A stretch of DNA of 64,000 bases from Solea solea. Taxonomy: Eukaryota > Chordata > Actinopteri > Pleuronectiformes > Soleidae. Both the position numbers and the translations under genes were made by a program. The stretch spans positions 4,368,054-4,432,053 of the forward strand of contig NC_081134.1 of the NCBI RefSeq assembly GCF_958295425.1, in the 5' to 3' direction. Shown piece by piece: positions 23,888 through 36,050 of the stretch. The notes under the pieces are model-generated. The model was not told the origin of the DNA and did no database searches. It saw only the letters and a program-made list of their open reading frames with translations. Each line of letters opens with the position of its first letter. Positions within the stretch are counted from its first letter, which is position 1.

Positions 23888-24845
23888 TTCCACATCACTG
23901 AGAGGGAATACAAAGAGACGACGAGCAGGAAGCATTGCAATAAAAAGCCAATTCCTTTGCTTTTACGTCCTCTGGCTCCTCAGACTCACAAGGCCAGCTA
24001 CATTACTCAGCTCTTTAGCTGTGATTAATGAGCATGTCCTCCATGCTGGGAGAGAAGAATGATCATACTGTTATTTGTATTTTGGCGTAATCTCTTTCTG
24101 TATGCTGTGAGCACCCCACCACCCACACACACATAGATTAGAAACATATTGGATGCCAAGGTTATTAATTATGTAGGCTCCAGCTTTGAAAACAATGCGC
24201 TTCTTGGCCAAAAACGGAGCAAAAGAGCAGAGTTGTATTAAAGTTGGCAAAGTTCTGTTTGTGTAAAACAAGAAGTGACAAAGCAAAAGTTGTAGAAGGA
24301 ACCCGACCACAGGCGAGTCACAAAGAAAGAATCAGGCTTCTGTAGCCTTCTGGTGTTTTGCTGATGTGACTTAAAATCATTGGCTGCATCACGTTGTCAG
24401 CTGAAACATTCACTTTGATGTATATCCCATCACCCTCACCCATTGAACATGGGAAATTGACATGGAAATTCTTCGAAGGTTCCTGCGAAGCCTCCCGCTC
24501 ACTCTGACAAACTTACTGATTACACTTCCAGAGGAGTAAGCATTTTTTCCTGAGCTCACGCAGGGTTTCTTCCGCTCTCTCCTTCCTCTCTGCTGGAGAC
24601 TAGACATTAATTCGCGTTGTATCAGCAGCGAGGCTCGTCTGAGAATAATTTCAGATGACGCATCGTTCACCATGCTGAAACTGGTCAAGTTCTTTATATG
24701 TAAGTGGTAAGACAAATGCAGATGCTTCTAAACAGGAGATAGTGAGCGAGTATTTCCACGAGCTCTCCCGCACAAGGACTCCACACCAAAGACAGTTGGA
24801 CAGCAGTTTCTGGAGCGTGAAGGACAGATCTGACTGATCTCACAA
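22650..24845 (+). other. Intron 2 segment without a gene
   Basis: It contains a GT/G-run tract at 23170-23203, the (CTG)24 tract at 23814-23885, and otherwise unremarkable sequence. A 101-codon minus-strand frame at 24410-24715 has no recognisable domain and I do not call it. Confidence 0.55.
23814..23885 (+). repeat. (CTG)24 tract on the sense strand of intron 2
   Basis: Twenty-four perfect CTG units with no interruption. The host gene is transcribed left to right, so the pre-mRNA would contain a (CUG)24 run. The poly-Leu and poly-Ala open frames through it are artefacts of the repeat. Confidence 0.97.
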
Positions 24846-24849
24846 CAAG

Positions 24850-25062
24850 TATCTAATCAGCCAATGCATTCAGGCATGTGGACATGGTCAAGACGACCTG
24901 CTGATGTTCACGCTGAGTACCAGAATGAGGAAGAAAAGTGATCTAAGTTACTGGCTGCTCTGAGCATTTCAAAAACTGAAAACCTGCTGGGATTTTCACA
25001 CACAACCATCTCCAAGGTTTACAGAGAATGGTCCAAAAATAGAAAATATCCAGAAAGGGTAT
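24850..25062 (+). mobile_element. Tc1-like transposase relic (helix-turn-helix region)
   Basis: The frame from 24963 reads S-I-S-K-T-E-N-L-L-G-F-S and continues into T-T-I-S-K-V-Y-R-E-W-S. I recognise this as the N-terminal helix-turn-helix of a Tc1/mariner-type transposase common in fish and amphibians. The upstream part (from 'ggcatgtggacatggtcaag') matches the usual non-coding leader. A stop codon and a deletion before the helix-turn-helix break the reading frame, and the catalytic domain is absent. A second relic of the same family lies in reverse at 41428-41800. Confidence 0.65.
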
Positions 25063-25129
25063 TCATAATACCTAAAGAAATACTCATGGTAATGCCTATT
25101 CTAGATGTTGTTTTTATTGCAAAAAAAAA

Positions 25130-25300
25130 GATGTTAAAACCACAGACTAGGGCTGGACAATTAATCATTTCCAAATCAAACACAAATACCAAACAGAATA
25201 ATTATATCACAATATTTATCAGAAAAATCGCAATTGCATATCAGCCCTACTGCAGACTGCCTGCCCCTGGAGCACAGACGCGAGAACAAATCATTTCATT
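25130..25300. repeat. Probable dispersed repeat ('agggctggacaattaatc')
   Basis: The phrase 'gggctggacaattaatcatt', followed by AT-rich sequence ending in 'aaaaatcgcaattgcatatc', matches a very common class of fish interspersed repeat. The boundaries are approximate, and no coding capacity is seen. Confidence 0.4.
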
Positions 25301-25384
25301 CTCATATACAGTACAATACAGTACAAAATCTTTTTCTGGACGTTGGTGGCTTTGTGATGAAAAAGCTTTTATACCAACGGATGT

Positions 25385-25745
25385 AAAGATGAGCTGCGGG
25401 TGTGGAGCATCAAATTCAAATCACTCATGCTAGCCTACAAAGTCTCTCCTGAAGGCTTATGTTACCCCTCGACTACACCGTTCAAAAGACAGTCCAGACT
25501 CTCTTTGTGTGTCGTTCCACGCTGGTGGAATGACGTACCGAGACAGGGGCGTCCCTGTCTATCTTCAAGAAGCTCTTGAAGACCACGCTCTTCCAAGAGC
25601 ATCTTCTGTCCTAGCACTTACCCTCCCCCCTCCTCCCTCCCCTGCACTCACTTCTGCACTCTCCTCCTCCATCAGTCCACTGTTCCTATCTAGTGGAGTT
25701 CTTCTGTAGCTTATTCCTCTTTCGTAAGTCGCTTTGGATAAAAGT
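25385..25745 (+). mobile_element. L2-like LINE fragment, 3' end of ORF2 and tail
   Basis: One frame reads V-P-R-W-W-N-D-V-P and, after a frameshift, another reads A-S-L-S-I-F-K-K-L-L-K-T-T-L-F, typical of the C-terminal end of L2-clade LINE proteins. The 3' tail ends in 'gtaagtcgctttggataaaa', a hallmark of fish L2-like tails. The copy is 5'-truncated and frameshifted. It lies in intron 2 in the sense orientation. Confidence 0.72.
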
Positions 25746-26525
25746 GTAATGAAAATCCTGGTTGTCAAAGAGAGGACGAAGTCATGATGCTGGTTAACAT
25801 TTTTTAGACCAGGAGGACCGAGCACTCGTTGTTCATCAGAGAAGTGACAGAGTTAAACAGTTGAAAAGAAAAACCGAGTCACAGAGAGTTATAAAGTCTG
25901 GATTCATCATGGCATGAAGTGAGTCAGAGTGTCAGATTGTCAGTTTCAGGTCAAATCAGAGAGATGCTCAGACTGAGCTGCTCTCTATTCTGACCTCTTG
26001 ACCATGCGTCCAGCTATTTTGAAGAAGAGCATCACTGCCTCTCCCTGCTCTGTCTTCATGCGCAATAAAAAGACTGTGAGAGTTACAGTGAGAAGATGCA
26101 CAAAGCAGCTTAAAAGACAATTCATTATGAGTCATATTTACAGGCTGCACAATGTTTTGCATGTCTTAAATGAGTTTGTCAGTGAAGTGTTTGGTTCCAT
26201 TGTTGTGCCACTACACAGCAAAATTAATCTTTGTTGCAAAAATAAAAGCTGCACTAGATTATAGCCCGAGAACTTCCTTGTAGAGTCAAAGTGTTTTTTT
26301 AGATAATTAATTAAAATAAAATAAAACAAGTAGAATGCGTGCTCATTATGAGCCAGCAGACAGTTTGTTTTTGAAATGCTTATCTACTTTTGTAGTGAAA
26401 CAAATTAAATACGTTCTTCACTGGTAACACAAAAGCAAATAGAAATTGTTTCAATGTTGAACTTTTGGACTTGTTTATCCTTCTAATAACGATTTGTTTC
26501 AGAAGCAAACAGCAGACTTGTTTAA

Positions 26526-26555
26526 TCTGTCTGTCTGTCTGTCTGTCTGTCTGTT
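26526..26555. repeat. (TCTG)n microsatellite
   Basis: About seven perfect TCTG units. The tract lies about 60 bp before the perfect hairpin at 26617-26679. Confidence 0.95.
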
Positions 26556-26616
26556 TCCACTCATATGTGGCATAGTCCTTACTAATGAACTTTACAAACA
26601 GGTGACACTGGTACCG

Positions 26617-26679
26617 TTGCTTTATATGGGTTGATACATTAGATACATTTTATCTAATGTATCAACCCATATAAAGCAA
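26617..26679. repeat. Perfect 29-bp inverted repeat with 5-base loop
   Basis: Positions 26617-26645 and 26651-26679 are exact reverse complements over 29 bp, separated by CATTT. The stem begins 'ttgctttatatgggttgata' on the left arm. It is an isolated hairpin: flanking bases do not pair and no coding frame is involved. It could be a template-switch product, the remnant of a small foldback element, or a hairpin RNA source. The sequence alone does not decide. Confidence 0.95.
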
Positions 26680-27569
26680 TTAAGATACAACTATATTAAA
26701 GTATTGGCTAAGTCAAAGTAATGTTACTTATCTGTAATCTTTGCATCTTTGAAGGTGACTCTGTTTTAGTTGGACTGGCCATCAGGGCAACCAGGACAAA
26801 TCTTAATTTACTAGGGAAACAGAAAAAAACCTCACTGCAACTCAACACTCACTCAGTGACAAAGTTTGTACAGTTCTGCAGCCAATACTACAATCATAAA
26901 AACGCATTTTCACGCAGTCGTGCAGTGACAATTTGGCCCACGTTGAGTAGGTACTTCTTTTGTAGTGGAGATGCAACCTAAACCTTGCTGTGTCGTGCCG
27001 AGCCGGGACCATAGTGGAAAAGGGCCGTAAGTTTCATACCACGCATGGTATGAACATCTGATTGTTTTCCAGCACACGCGCAACAGAGAGTGAGCAGATT
27101 GTGAGGAGATATTTACTGAATTGGACAAAGCTTATTGGATTCAAATGGCTTTCTCTGGCTTTAATAGAGCCTCAAAGACGCCTCCAAATAAGCAGAACTC
27201 CTTGAGCATCACAGTGAGTACCTTGAACGTGTCACCACTCGTAATTGACAGTTTTACACAGAAGAATGTTGTAAAGACAGATGGCTGGAGATGATAAAAT
27301 TAACAGATGTAGAGGCTCATCTCAGTGAGGCAGAAGATTATACACTTTATAAGATTATAAACACTGTCCTCTTGTAATCACAGAGATGATTCTGTTTCAG
27401 AAGCAGAAAACTACTTATATTAGTTATTTTGGGGACTATGGAACTAAAATAAAATAAAAGCTGTAGTGTGTCATTTTCAAATATAAACACTTACGTTCAA
27501 ACCAAGGTCAGTGGAGTTTACACTATTAAATTGACCAGCACATTCATACCAAAAATATGATTTGATTGC

Positions 27570-28010
27570 TATTTATTTATTTTGGTCCAAGAAAAAAGTT
27601 TGCTTTGAGCACGGCCGCACAAAACTGCTGTGATGTCGTTTTATACGCGACACAGACAAACTAGTGACGAACAGTGACAAAGCAGTTGTTTTCGGTGTAC
27701 TTTAAGTGTTAGAATCACTTCATTTAAAAGATTACTTCAGTATTACTGCATGACTGGAGCACAGACTCTGTCTGACACGGTCAGTGAACTGAAATACGGC
27801 TGAACGGGTTGGGATTCGGCTCACGATTGGCAGCTTTCAGCAGTGCTGTCGCTGAATACACGGGACGAGTCTTGTGTCGGACGTCGCGCTCATGGCTCTT
27901 CCAGTGACGACACTCTGTGACCAATCAGTGGCCGGCAGTCTGTTGATGTCACATGTAGCCGTGCTGCAGCTGTATAATGGAAAAGTGATTTTGAGGACAC
28001 TCTGAGAGCA
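27570..28010 (+). repeat. Dispersed repeat, same family as 5225-5481
   Basis: Blocks at 27757-27860 match the reverse complement of 5390-5481, and 'catgtagccgtgctg' at 27952-27966 recurs at 5892-5906. The element is non-coding and its ends are not resolved. Confidence 0.5.
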
Positions 28011-29082
28011 TCTATACAATTTCGGCAGGGCTGGGATTCATTGATGAACTGATAAAATGTGCAGCCAAAGGTAAAAGTGAATGGTGGCCTCACAAAACAA
28101 GTTTTTGGCCTCTTAAACATTAAATTCATTTTTAAGCCAATGTCCTTGTTAGAAGATTGGTAAAAAAAGAAAAAGAGTGAAACTGTTGGTCAGAGTAGAT
28201 ATACAAGTGCTGAGTTATAATTTACACTTTGCATTGCGGTGATATTGCACTTCCATGATACTTTAAAAGCCATTTTCGTCTTGAGTTACTGCTGCACTTA
28301 GGTGACACTAACCTTTTCTTGGTGTTGCGGTAACGTGAATGGTGCTGGTCAGGGCTCATTAAGTGATAAAATAGTGTGGGACACAAAGCTGTTAGCATGC
28401 ACGTGTGCATTGTTTGTGTCTTTATGAATCCCTGCTAGACACAATACACTGAGGATTAGACTAATGAGTTCTGTGTTTGTGGGGGAGGCTTATCACCTTG
28501 GAGAAAAGTGGGGGAAAAAAAAAAAACCTTAACAGCCATTTACTGATGTGAGTCGGATACAGAGCTGCTGGCAGGAATAATCTCTCTCAATGTGAAGCTC
28601 AGCCTGTGGATGTTGCTCTCACGTGCACGTTCCTAATCACCAGTCTGATTATTATTGCCTCTCAGGTGCGTATCCATTAAGTAAATGAATAGGCATTACC
28701 TTGACTATAAACATTAGTATTGTGATTCATACCATTAGCATTTTCCTATTAAATGGTGGTGTTAAAAAACATAAACAAGCGCTCCTCTTCCTCCTTAAGT
28801 TGCACCTGGATGCTGAGGAGTTGAACGCAGAAAGCTTTGTCATGCAGAATTGATTGTCATCATTTTCATTGTTAATTAGTAATCTGAGTTTGCTCAGTCA
28901 GTGGTGAAAAAAAAAAATCTCTGACTATTTAAGTATCCTCCGCTATGTAAATATAGTCTGTTCTGCGGTATGAGAACGCAGTGATGGGAATAACGGCGGT
29001 GAAATGAACTAACAGTGTTAGTTTATTTCAGTAATGGGGTAATCTCACTAATGACTGTTTCAATCGTTACAACGCTGTTACC

Positions 29083-29235
29083 ATCCATACAACCACTTTA
29101 TCCTCTACATGAGGGTCGCTGTGCCAATCTCAGCTGACACAGAGCGACAGTCGGGGGTCACACGGTGGACACATCACCAGTCCATCACAAGGACACTTAG
29201 AGACAAACGAGCATTCACTCTCACACCCACACCGA
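29083..29235 (+). repeat. 'taccgctttatcc' dispersed repeat, 5' part
   Basis: It reads 'ccatccatacaaccacttta', 'cctctacatgagggtcgctg', then 'agtccatcacaaggacactt' and 'agagacaaacgagcattcac', and stops without the usual 3' half. A reverse-oriented fragment ('gcgaccctcatgtggaggat') follows at 29365-29412. Confidence 0.65.
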
Positions 29236-29364
29236 CGCTCAATGGGGCAAATTCTTTGACATATTTGAACATTAATAGAGTAATGCAATAGTTCCTTTCC
29301 CTAACTAGTTACTCGTACAACTACTTTTTGGGAGACGTAACTAGTAACTATAACCAGCCTTATA

Positions 29365-29412
29365 TCAGCTGGGATGTACCGCGACCCTCATGTGGAGGAT
29401 TAAGCGGTAGAT
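29365..29412 (-). repeat. Reverse fragment of the 'taccgctttatcc' repeat
   Basis: It contains 'gcgaccctcatgtggaggat' and 'taagcggtag', the reverse complement of the repeat's 5' end. With the forward copy at 29083-29235 it forms a head-to-head pair with about 130 bp between them. Confidence 0.65.
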
Positions 29413-30460
29413 ATTATAAATGACATTAGAGTTCATGCATCAGTGTCAACACAGGATTTTATCATTTTATTTATACAGAAGAAAAATATATTGTTAGAGG
29501 GAAGAAATGCCATCGTTAAAACTAAATATGTTGATTTACACAAAAACAAGATAGTGGTCTTCAGTTTGTCTACAACTACTAGGGAGAAGATATTCATTCG
29601 TTTGTTTTTGATTAATGGTTAAGAAAACGTGACACACACATTTCACACTTTTAATCTGTGAAATCTTTAAATATTTTTAGATCTTTGAAGTTTTACTCTA
29701 GCGAGGTTTGGAGTGGGACTCACAAACAACTCATTAGTCTAGTTTACACCCAAATGTTGTGCCAACGTTCCCAGAAAAACAAGAAAAACAGTTTTCAGTT
29801 GTGCAAATGTTAGGAGGAGGGAACGTTCAGTTAAACACTACATCCCCAGAAAATCTAATCAGAATCTGTCCCTTCCTTTGAGTGCTGCTCAGAGACAGAG
29901 AGACAAACAAACAGACAAACATTACCTCTAAAACAATAACAGCAAGAAGAAGACGTCTCATAAAAGAATTACGGAAGTAGGATGTGGAAGTAAGGTAAAA
30001 AAAAAAGAAAAAAGTATGATTAAAAGCTAAAAGGACAACATCACATAAAGGCAAGTCTGGAAGAAATGGGTTTAGGAAGTGAGTAAAAAGAATTCACTCA
30101 AATCTAATTATTTCTTCCTTGGGTCATAGCCTAGCCCTGAGAAAATGCCATTAATCCGTCCTTTACTTTTTGAGTTATGCAGCTCACAAACAGACGTATG
30201 AGCTGAAAACATAACCTTGGCAGAGGTCATTTCATGTTGAGAAGCTGACATAAATATGCCGTCTACTCTACGTATGCTTTCCGGTCCCATCTTTCTCCGT
30301 GTTTGCAAAACACCAAAGTACACAACAACTGTGTGGAAGTTAAGCCAATGTGTTGACTTCATTTCCACTCGCACACATATTGAAGCACAATAACGCTCAC
30401 AAGAGCGGCGCGATTGAAAGACACGCTCATGTGTGTCCTGCTTGCCAACATGAAAACTTT

Positions 30461-30495
30461 CTCCTCCTCCTCCTCCTCCTCCTCCTCCTCCTCCC
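30461..30495. repeat. (TCC)n microsatellite
   Basis: About eleven TCC units, followed 42 bp later by a (CA)n tract at 30537-30558. Confidence 0.95.
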
Positions 30496-32054
30496 GCCTG
30501 CATGATGAGTGTTGTCACTGCCAGCTGGTGTTTTATACACACACACACACACACACACGGTCCCTCATTAGCTACGGTTCCACCACAGAATGGACACATT
30601 CCAACTAAAATATTTACTAGTGAAGATGTTTTCAGAGGGAAGCACAGCTTTCCTTCACACAGCGTTTGCAGGATTGGCCATGTATTATTGATGCCTCCTT
30701 TTTGTTTTGCTTGAGCTTGTTGTTACATTGTGAGAACACAACAGTAATTGCTCCTTTGGGGTTTAGTTCGACAGGATTTATTACACTCACACTCCAAGAT
30801 TTAACGGGCAGTCTCCAGTCTGGAATAAGAATTTGTTTGAGTTTTTTTTTTTTTTTGCATTGGTATGAAAATTGCTTGTTTGCCCTTGTTCACAACAAGC
30901 GTGTCATTTGGAGTTTGACAGTTAACAGTTTGCTTGTGTGCCATATTCAAATCTCCTCTCTCTGTCTCCACCCGTGCATATTTGGCTCCACACCAGGATG
31001 AAACCCCACCCTTTATCTTTCAGCTCCCTCTCTCCCTCTCTCCCTCTCTCTTGTGCAGGAAAAGGGACTTTTGCGGTGCAGCAGTGGACGTGATGTGGAA
31101 AATAAAATAGTGGCACACACCTTCTCACATCACCTCCTCTGAGTCATTACTCTCGCCAGACTCCTCTTAAGAGGATCATCTTCTCGTCATCGATTCCATC
31201 CATTGTTTACCACACGGTGCTGGGCATTAGCCACGCCAGTATCACTCACAACGGCTGAGGGACAGAGAGGATTATGGGAACATATCAGCCTCGCAGATCA
31301 ATAAACGGTGTGCTGATGAAGACGCCTGTGAGCTCACGTGAGGTGAGATCTCCACCAGACGCGCTGTGGGAGAGAAATCCAGCTGATTTCTTTTGAAATG
31401 ATTGTTTTTGTGATAATGCATAATGACCCCATCAGATATCCTAACATGGTGCAGCTGTGAAGCAGAAGAGTGTGCAGTTTTAAGTTTCCTTCATCAAAGG
31501 AAGCCCCTGAAATCCCAGTGTCTCAGTGAAGGTCCTGCCCTACATTCCTTGGTCTCCAAAGTGCTTCTTTCTCTGACAGCCACTCCTTTTTTTTTTTTCT
31601 CTCCTCGCTCCTTTTTCATTTCAGATTGCCTTTCATTTTGCACCCCCTCCACCCCCCCAACCCGTCTATGATTCTCACTCCCTCCACCTCTGCCCACCCA
31701 CCCCCCTTCATCTATCTTCTCTCTTTCTAAAGTCCCCCTGTCATTTCCTCCTGGCTTTTTCCTCCTCTATCTTTTTCCTCCTGCTGCAATTTGAGGGCAA
31801 AAAAACCAGGAAGGCAGAGGGAGAGATTTTTTTGAAATTGCACCTCATCTTGTGTATTCATGCCGAGGCAATGATTTCTACAGGGATGTATCTGTGTGGT
31901 CCTCACAAAGGTGGCTCACTCAGGTTACAGGGACATATAATGGCTGCACCATTGAACAGGCTGCACTCTGGCTGTCACTCTTTCCAAAAATCAAGTGTGA
32001 ACGAATATAACTTTTCACCCGTCCTTTGAAGATATTGAAGGCAGATATCTGCTT

Positions 32055-32055
<1 letters not shown>

Positions 32056-32091
<36 letters not shown>
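32056..32091. repeat. (CA)n microsatellite
   Basis: A perfect CA tract of about 36 bp in intron 2. Confidence 0.95.
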
Positions 32092-32093
<2 letters not shown>

Positions 32094-32506
32094 TCCATTA
32101 AGTACAAACCTGAAAATTAATTTGGTGTCATGATTATCCTCAGGAGGAAGGTTCGGCTTGTTTGTTATTTTTCTGATGGATTCAAAGTGGACCGCAGGCT
32201 AATGGCCAATTTGCACGGGCTAAGAAATCTCAGTAAAACTACCACAATTGGGATATGAGGGTAAATAGCTCCGTCTGACCCAGGAGCCGTTTCCTAGGCC
32301 CAGTTGCAGATCTGCCACTACAACCAGCTCTGTGACCCCCCCGCCCCCCCGACAAGGCACATGTTCTGTCCCCAAACCCAGCACCAACAACTTCAGTCCG
32401 ACTTCCTGTGCGTACTACGCTGCTTCTTGATTATCACAAGAGCAGACACACATCAGCATACCATGCTTGATAATCTGGGGAAATCCACTTGCACACAGGA
32501 GATGAA

Positions 32507-32548
32507 TTACCTGGGGTAATTTAATCCGGATCTTTTAACCCCAGGTAA
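32507..32548. repeat. Imperfect hairpin inside a likely short repeat
   Basis: Left arm 'ttacctggggtaa' (32507-32519) and right arm 'ttaaccccaggtaa' (32535-32548) pair with one bulged base and a 15-base loop. The surrounding 32205-32690 contains 'cattcggacgggactaaaat' and 'aatcctgtccaaatagggct', which look like mirrored fragments of one element. This suggests a small inverted-repeat transposon, but its ends are uncertain. Confidence 0.5.
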
Positions 32549-33421
32549 AATTTGCCATAATCTTTACTAACGATTACTCACATGGCTCATTCGGACGGGA
32601 CTAAAATCACTGAAGAGCTTTCGTAATAATTACTTTGCCTCATCTCCTCATGCAAAACTAATCCTGTCCAAATAGGGCTGAAGATGCACTCAGAGTGACC
32701 CCTGATCTCTCAATACATCTGACTGATGATAAAAAGAAAGGTTCATTATAAATTTATAAATTCATTTTTTTTTTATCACTACGCCAATCAGATGCATGCT
32801 GACAAAAACTGGCATGCATCGCAGAGTAATTTGCCCTATGAGTGAAAGTTGATTAAACACAATGTTTAAACCGGTTACTTTTTGGGCTAACGCAGGCTGA
32901 TATGAAGCCAATTAAGGCAAAGGAGTTTGTGTCTCTTCTCCCACTAGCTTGACCACATTGGGCTGCCTGGGTTCAGTCTTTCCAGCTGCTCATACTAATA
33001 GAAACTCACAGCAAGAGAAGCTGTTTGTTCTTTTCACCAGGTTATCTAAACCGGACAAGGTGAGGAAGAAGAAGAGGAGCAGGTTCACTTTGTATCAGCG
33101 CGAGAAGAGAGAGAGAGAGAGATGCACTGTTCTTTTCACCTCTCCGTGCAGGTGGCGAGGAGATTTCTGCTTTAATGACGTGGAGTCTTGCCCTCGGGGC
33201 AGAGTCAGAGACTGCACATGAGCTGCAGTGGTGTTTGGGATAGAAGGGCATTTTTGATTATGGAGGCAGAACAGGGAGATGAGTGTGAGACACAAATGGA
33301 GCTGTGGATTCAGTGTGGGTGGCAAAACAATAACGACAACACATGTATCACAAAATGCAGACCATAAGCACTGTGTCCAAGTTTTCTTGTGGACAAAGTG
33401 GCCTAGAGATAATGCAATAAC

Positions 33422-33427
<6 letters not shown>

Positions 33428-33456
<29 letters not shown>
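33428..33456. repeat. (CA)n microsatellite
   Basis: A perfect CA tract of about 29 bp. Confidence 0.95.
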
Positions 33457-33459
<3 letters not shown>

Positions 33460-33620
33460 TTACTTACTATTTGTAAGAATGAAGAATTGAATCTGTTCAC
33501 CTGCAATTTTGACATCAGAACACTTGAAAATGAAATTATATTGTTGATCTTTAGAATAATACTATGTATTCACAGATCTAGTTCACTTCTTTTGGCTTAT
33601 ATAGGAACTTTATGTCAGCA

Positions 33621-33631
33621 CGAGGGAGAGA

Positions 33632-33683
<52 letters not shown>
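33621..33683. repeat. (GA)n microsatellite
   Basis: A GA-rich tract of about 63 bp with two GGG interruptions near its 5' end. Confidence 0.95.
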
Positions 33684-33687
<4 letters not shown>

Positions 33688-35599
33688 AGCGGTTACAAGC
33701 CCTGTCATTGTTAGCATCTGGCACGTAGTGAGCTAATTCACTGTAGCAAGACCTGAAGGCCTTGTCACACAATAGAAGCAGGAACTATGAAACCAAGGTT
33801 GGTCAATTTTGAAAGTGAACAAAGTACTGGGAACATACAGTGCTTTATCAACGTCAAGGCTCTTGCTTTTTCTGTTTTGTTTTTTTTCTTATTTCCTGTT
33901 GCTGAAATAAATGGAACAAGGTTGAATTAGAGCCCAGCTTAAAGTCATTTTGTTACCCAAATGTAGCCCAAATAAATGCATGACTACATAAGTAAATAAG
34001 TCAATTCTGCAGAGAGCCTTCAATACTTGCTCAATAACAATCTCTATAATTAAAAGGTGGGGAGGAAAAGCCTCAATGTCACATAAAAGCTTTGCTAAGA
34101 CTGTAAAATGTGAACTCAAAAGCAACGACAGCAGCGTTTTAACGATATCGTGGGCTGTGACACAGTTGAAGCTTTACAATAGTTTGAAGCGGCTGCTTGT
34201 GGCTGAGTAATAAATGTGTTGTTAACAGTTTAACAGTTGAAACGATGGACAATGACTGTATCAGACTGATATTACATTAGTACTGATCCACTGTAAACCT
34301 TGTTCCCACTGGGTTTCAGCTTCCTTGACTTGATTTCCAGCATGAAGGAACAGCATTATTTCCTAGTCTAAACAATGAAGGGAGTCGTTTTCACATTGTA
34401 CCCAACATGTTTTTCACAGCAGGGCTGCCTATTATGACACGACACTGCACTAGCTCTGAGGAAAAGTACCTGTGTCCTGAATGCTGCCTCTTAAAGGCAA
34501 ATACATTTGTTTGGGTTTGTGTGGCCTCTTATTGTAAAGCTGTGCAAAAACAGCTGCACAAAAACACATGGCCTAAGGAAAGACACGGATTATTCCCCAA
34601 AAAAAATGTTTAATTTGACTTAGATTTTGCTTCGCTGTTGAGGTTATTGCAATATTAGTGCTGCACTGTCACGTTCACCACACAGTCAGAGTCACCGCTG
34701 TGTTTTTGAGCTGTAAAAGTCTTTTATAAATGGAGTGACTGATTTTTTTTAAAAGATAATTCTCTTCCTGGTATCGTCCCATTGAGAGTAAAAAGGAGAT
34801 AAAGCAGGGTATGTACAGTATGTACTGTATGTACGTATTAGGGCTTGGCTACTGTGTGATTGACAGCAGAAGTCACACACGGTGATCTGCAGGTGCTCAC
34901 TGTCATCCAATTGTTGTCTCCTCTATTGTCAAACACCAACATGGCGTGACATCGTAGTAGATTCCTACTTGGGCGGATTCACTGCAATATAATGATTTTC
35001 TCTTCACAAAAACCGCACGCGTACGTTGTATACGTTGACTTGATACGTTGATGATCTGCTCCGTGTTTCTTGAAAACTGAAAATGAACCGACTTCTTACT
35101 TCTTACTTGTTACTGCAGAGCAGCCTGGCATTAGTAGACCTTCTTTAAAGATGGACCTTCTTTGTTTGGCTGATTTATGACTATGTCACGAATGTACATG
35201 TTGAAACTCTGTGGACACCTCGCTGCGAATAATACATCGTCCTCTTACATGCGGCCTCAGACATTGATCAGTCTATCTGACTGCACTGCGTAGCCATCAA
35301 TTTGTCAGCCAGTGTTTTATGGGCTGCTGGTGACAGGTGTAGTGAAGCTGTCTTTGTTTTTACTCATTTGTTTTAATTTTTTTAGTCTGCTCTCAGACTG
35401 CTCTCCATGTTTTTGTCACCTGTTTAGTTGAATTTTTGTAAATGCACAAAAACAAAGTGAACTTGTTTGAGGTTTTTTTAAAGCGGTTAGTGTAATTTAC
35501 CACTTTGTAGGTGTATGTGTTGGTTTGATGTCCTCTAAACTGTCCCTCTCCAATGGCCGCACACTTTGATCACAAACTTGCAGACAGGGATATTAAATC

Positions 35600-35780
35600 T
35601 CCATCTATCTCTCTCCCTCTCACACACACACACACACACACACACAGATATGTGCACAGCTATCTTTTTAAGGACTCTCATTGACTTCTACTCATTTGTA
35701 AAGTGTTATCCCTAACCATTATCATAACCAGTTAACTGGTTAAACTATATTGATTTTATGGCTGCAGAATTGTCAAAAAA
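35600..35780 (+). repeat. (CA)n-associated dispersed repeat
   Basis: A (CA)n tract is followed by 'tgtgcacagctatctttttaagga', then 'attgacttctactcatttgt' and 'ccctaaccattatcataacc', in broken form. The same arrangement (CA tract, 'ttgcacagctactcttgata', 'tttccattcatttgcacagt') occurs at 43890-44035. A typical downstream part is at 36125-36270. Confidence 0.5.
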
Positions 35781-36002
35781 ATGTTCAATGAGTGAGTGCT
35801 TCTGCCCTTTTTTCTGAGATAACTTTCACTTATCCATATCTGGCAGTTTTTCAACCGGAATACGGTACAGAGAAGCTGACGTCACAAACGTGTGCCGCGC
35901 TGGTAAATCTTGTCTGTGACTGGACGGTCGTTCCGTGGACGTCCTGAGTGCTACCGTAATGACAAGTATATGGGCGCAAAGCTCTATTTCTCTGCTTTCC
36001 AG

Positions 36003-36050
36003 TATCCATCCATCCATCTTCTACCGCTTTATCCTCCACATGAGGGTTTG
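36003..36050 (+). repeat. 'taccgctttatcc' repeat, 5' fragment only
   Basis: It contains 'tccatccatccatcttctac' and 'cctccacatgagggttt'. Only the first 48 bp or so are present. They adjoin the (CA)n-associated repeat segment at 36125. Confidence 0.65.

Larger units (their letters stand above)
25760..29080 (+). other. Intron 2 segment, mostly unassigned
   Basis: It contains a (CTGT)n tract at 26526-26555, the perfect hairpin at 26617-26679, a repeat-like stretch at 26930-27015 and the dispersed repeat at 27570-28010. The remainder has no recognisable gene. Confidence 0.5.
29430..36000 (+). other. Intron 2 segment rich in microsatellites, no gene
   Basis: It contains (TCC)n 30461-30495, (CA)n 30537-30558, pyrimidine-rich runs at 31590-31790, (CA)n 32056-32091, (CA)n 33428-33456, (GA)n 33621-33683 and (CA)n 35619-35645. 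A possible element with a hairpin lies near 32507-32548. A 163-codon minus-strand frame at 30108-30599 includes poly-Gly and CA-repeat translation and is rejected as a gene. Confidence 0.6.

Noticed and set aside
23662..24062. Poly-Ala and poly-Leu frames on both strands
   Set aside because: They are translations of the (CTG)24 tract with no supporting coding sequence around them.
30108..30599. 163-codon minus-strand frame
   Set aside because: It includes poly-Gly and Cys-Val runs from TCC and CA microsatellites, and no domain is recognisable.
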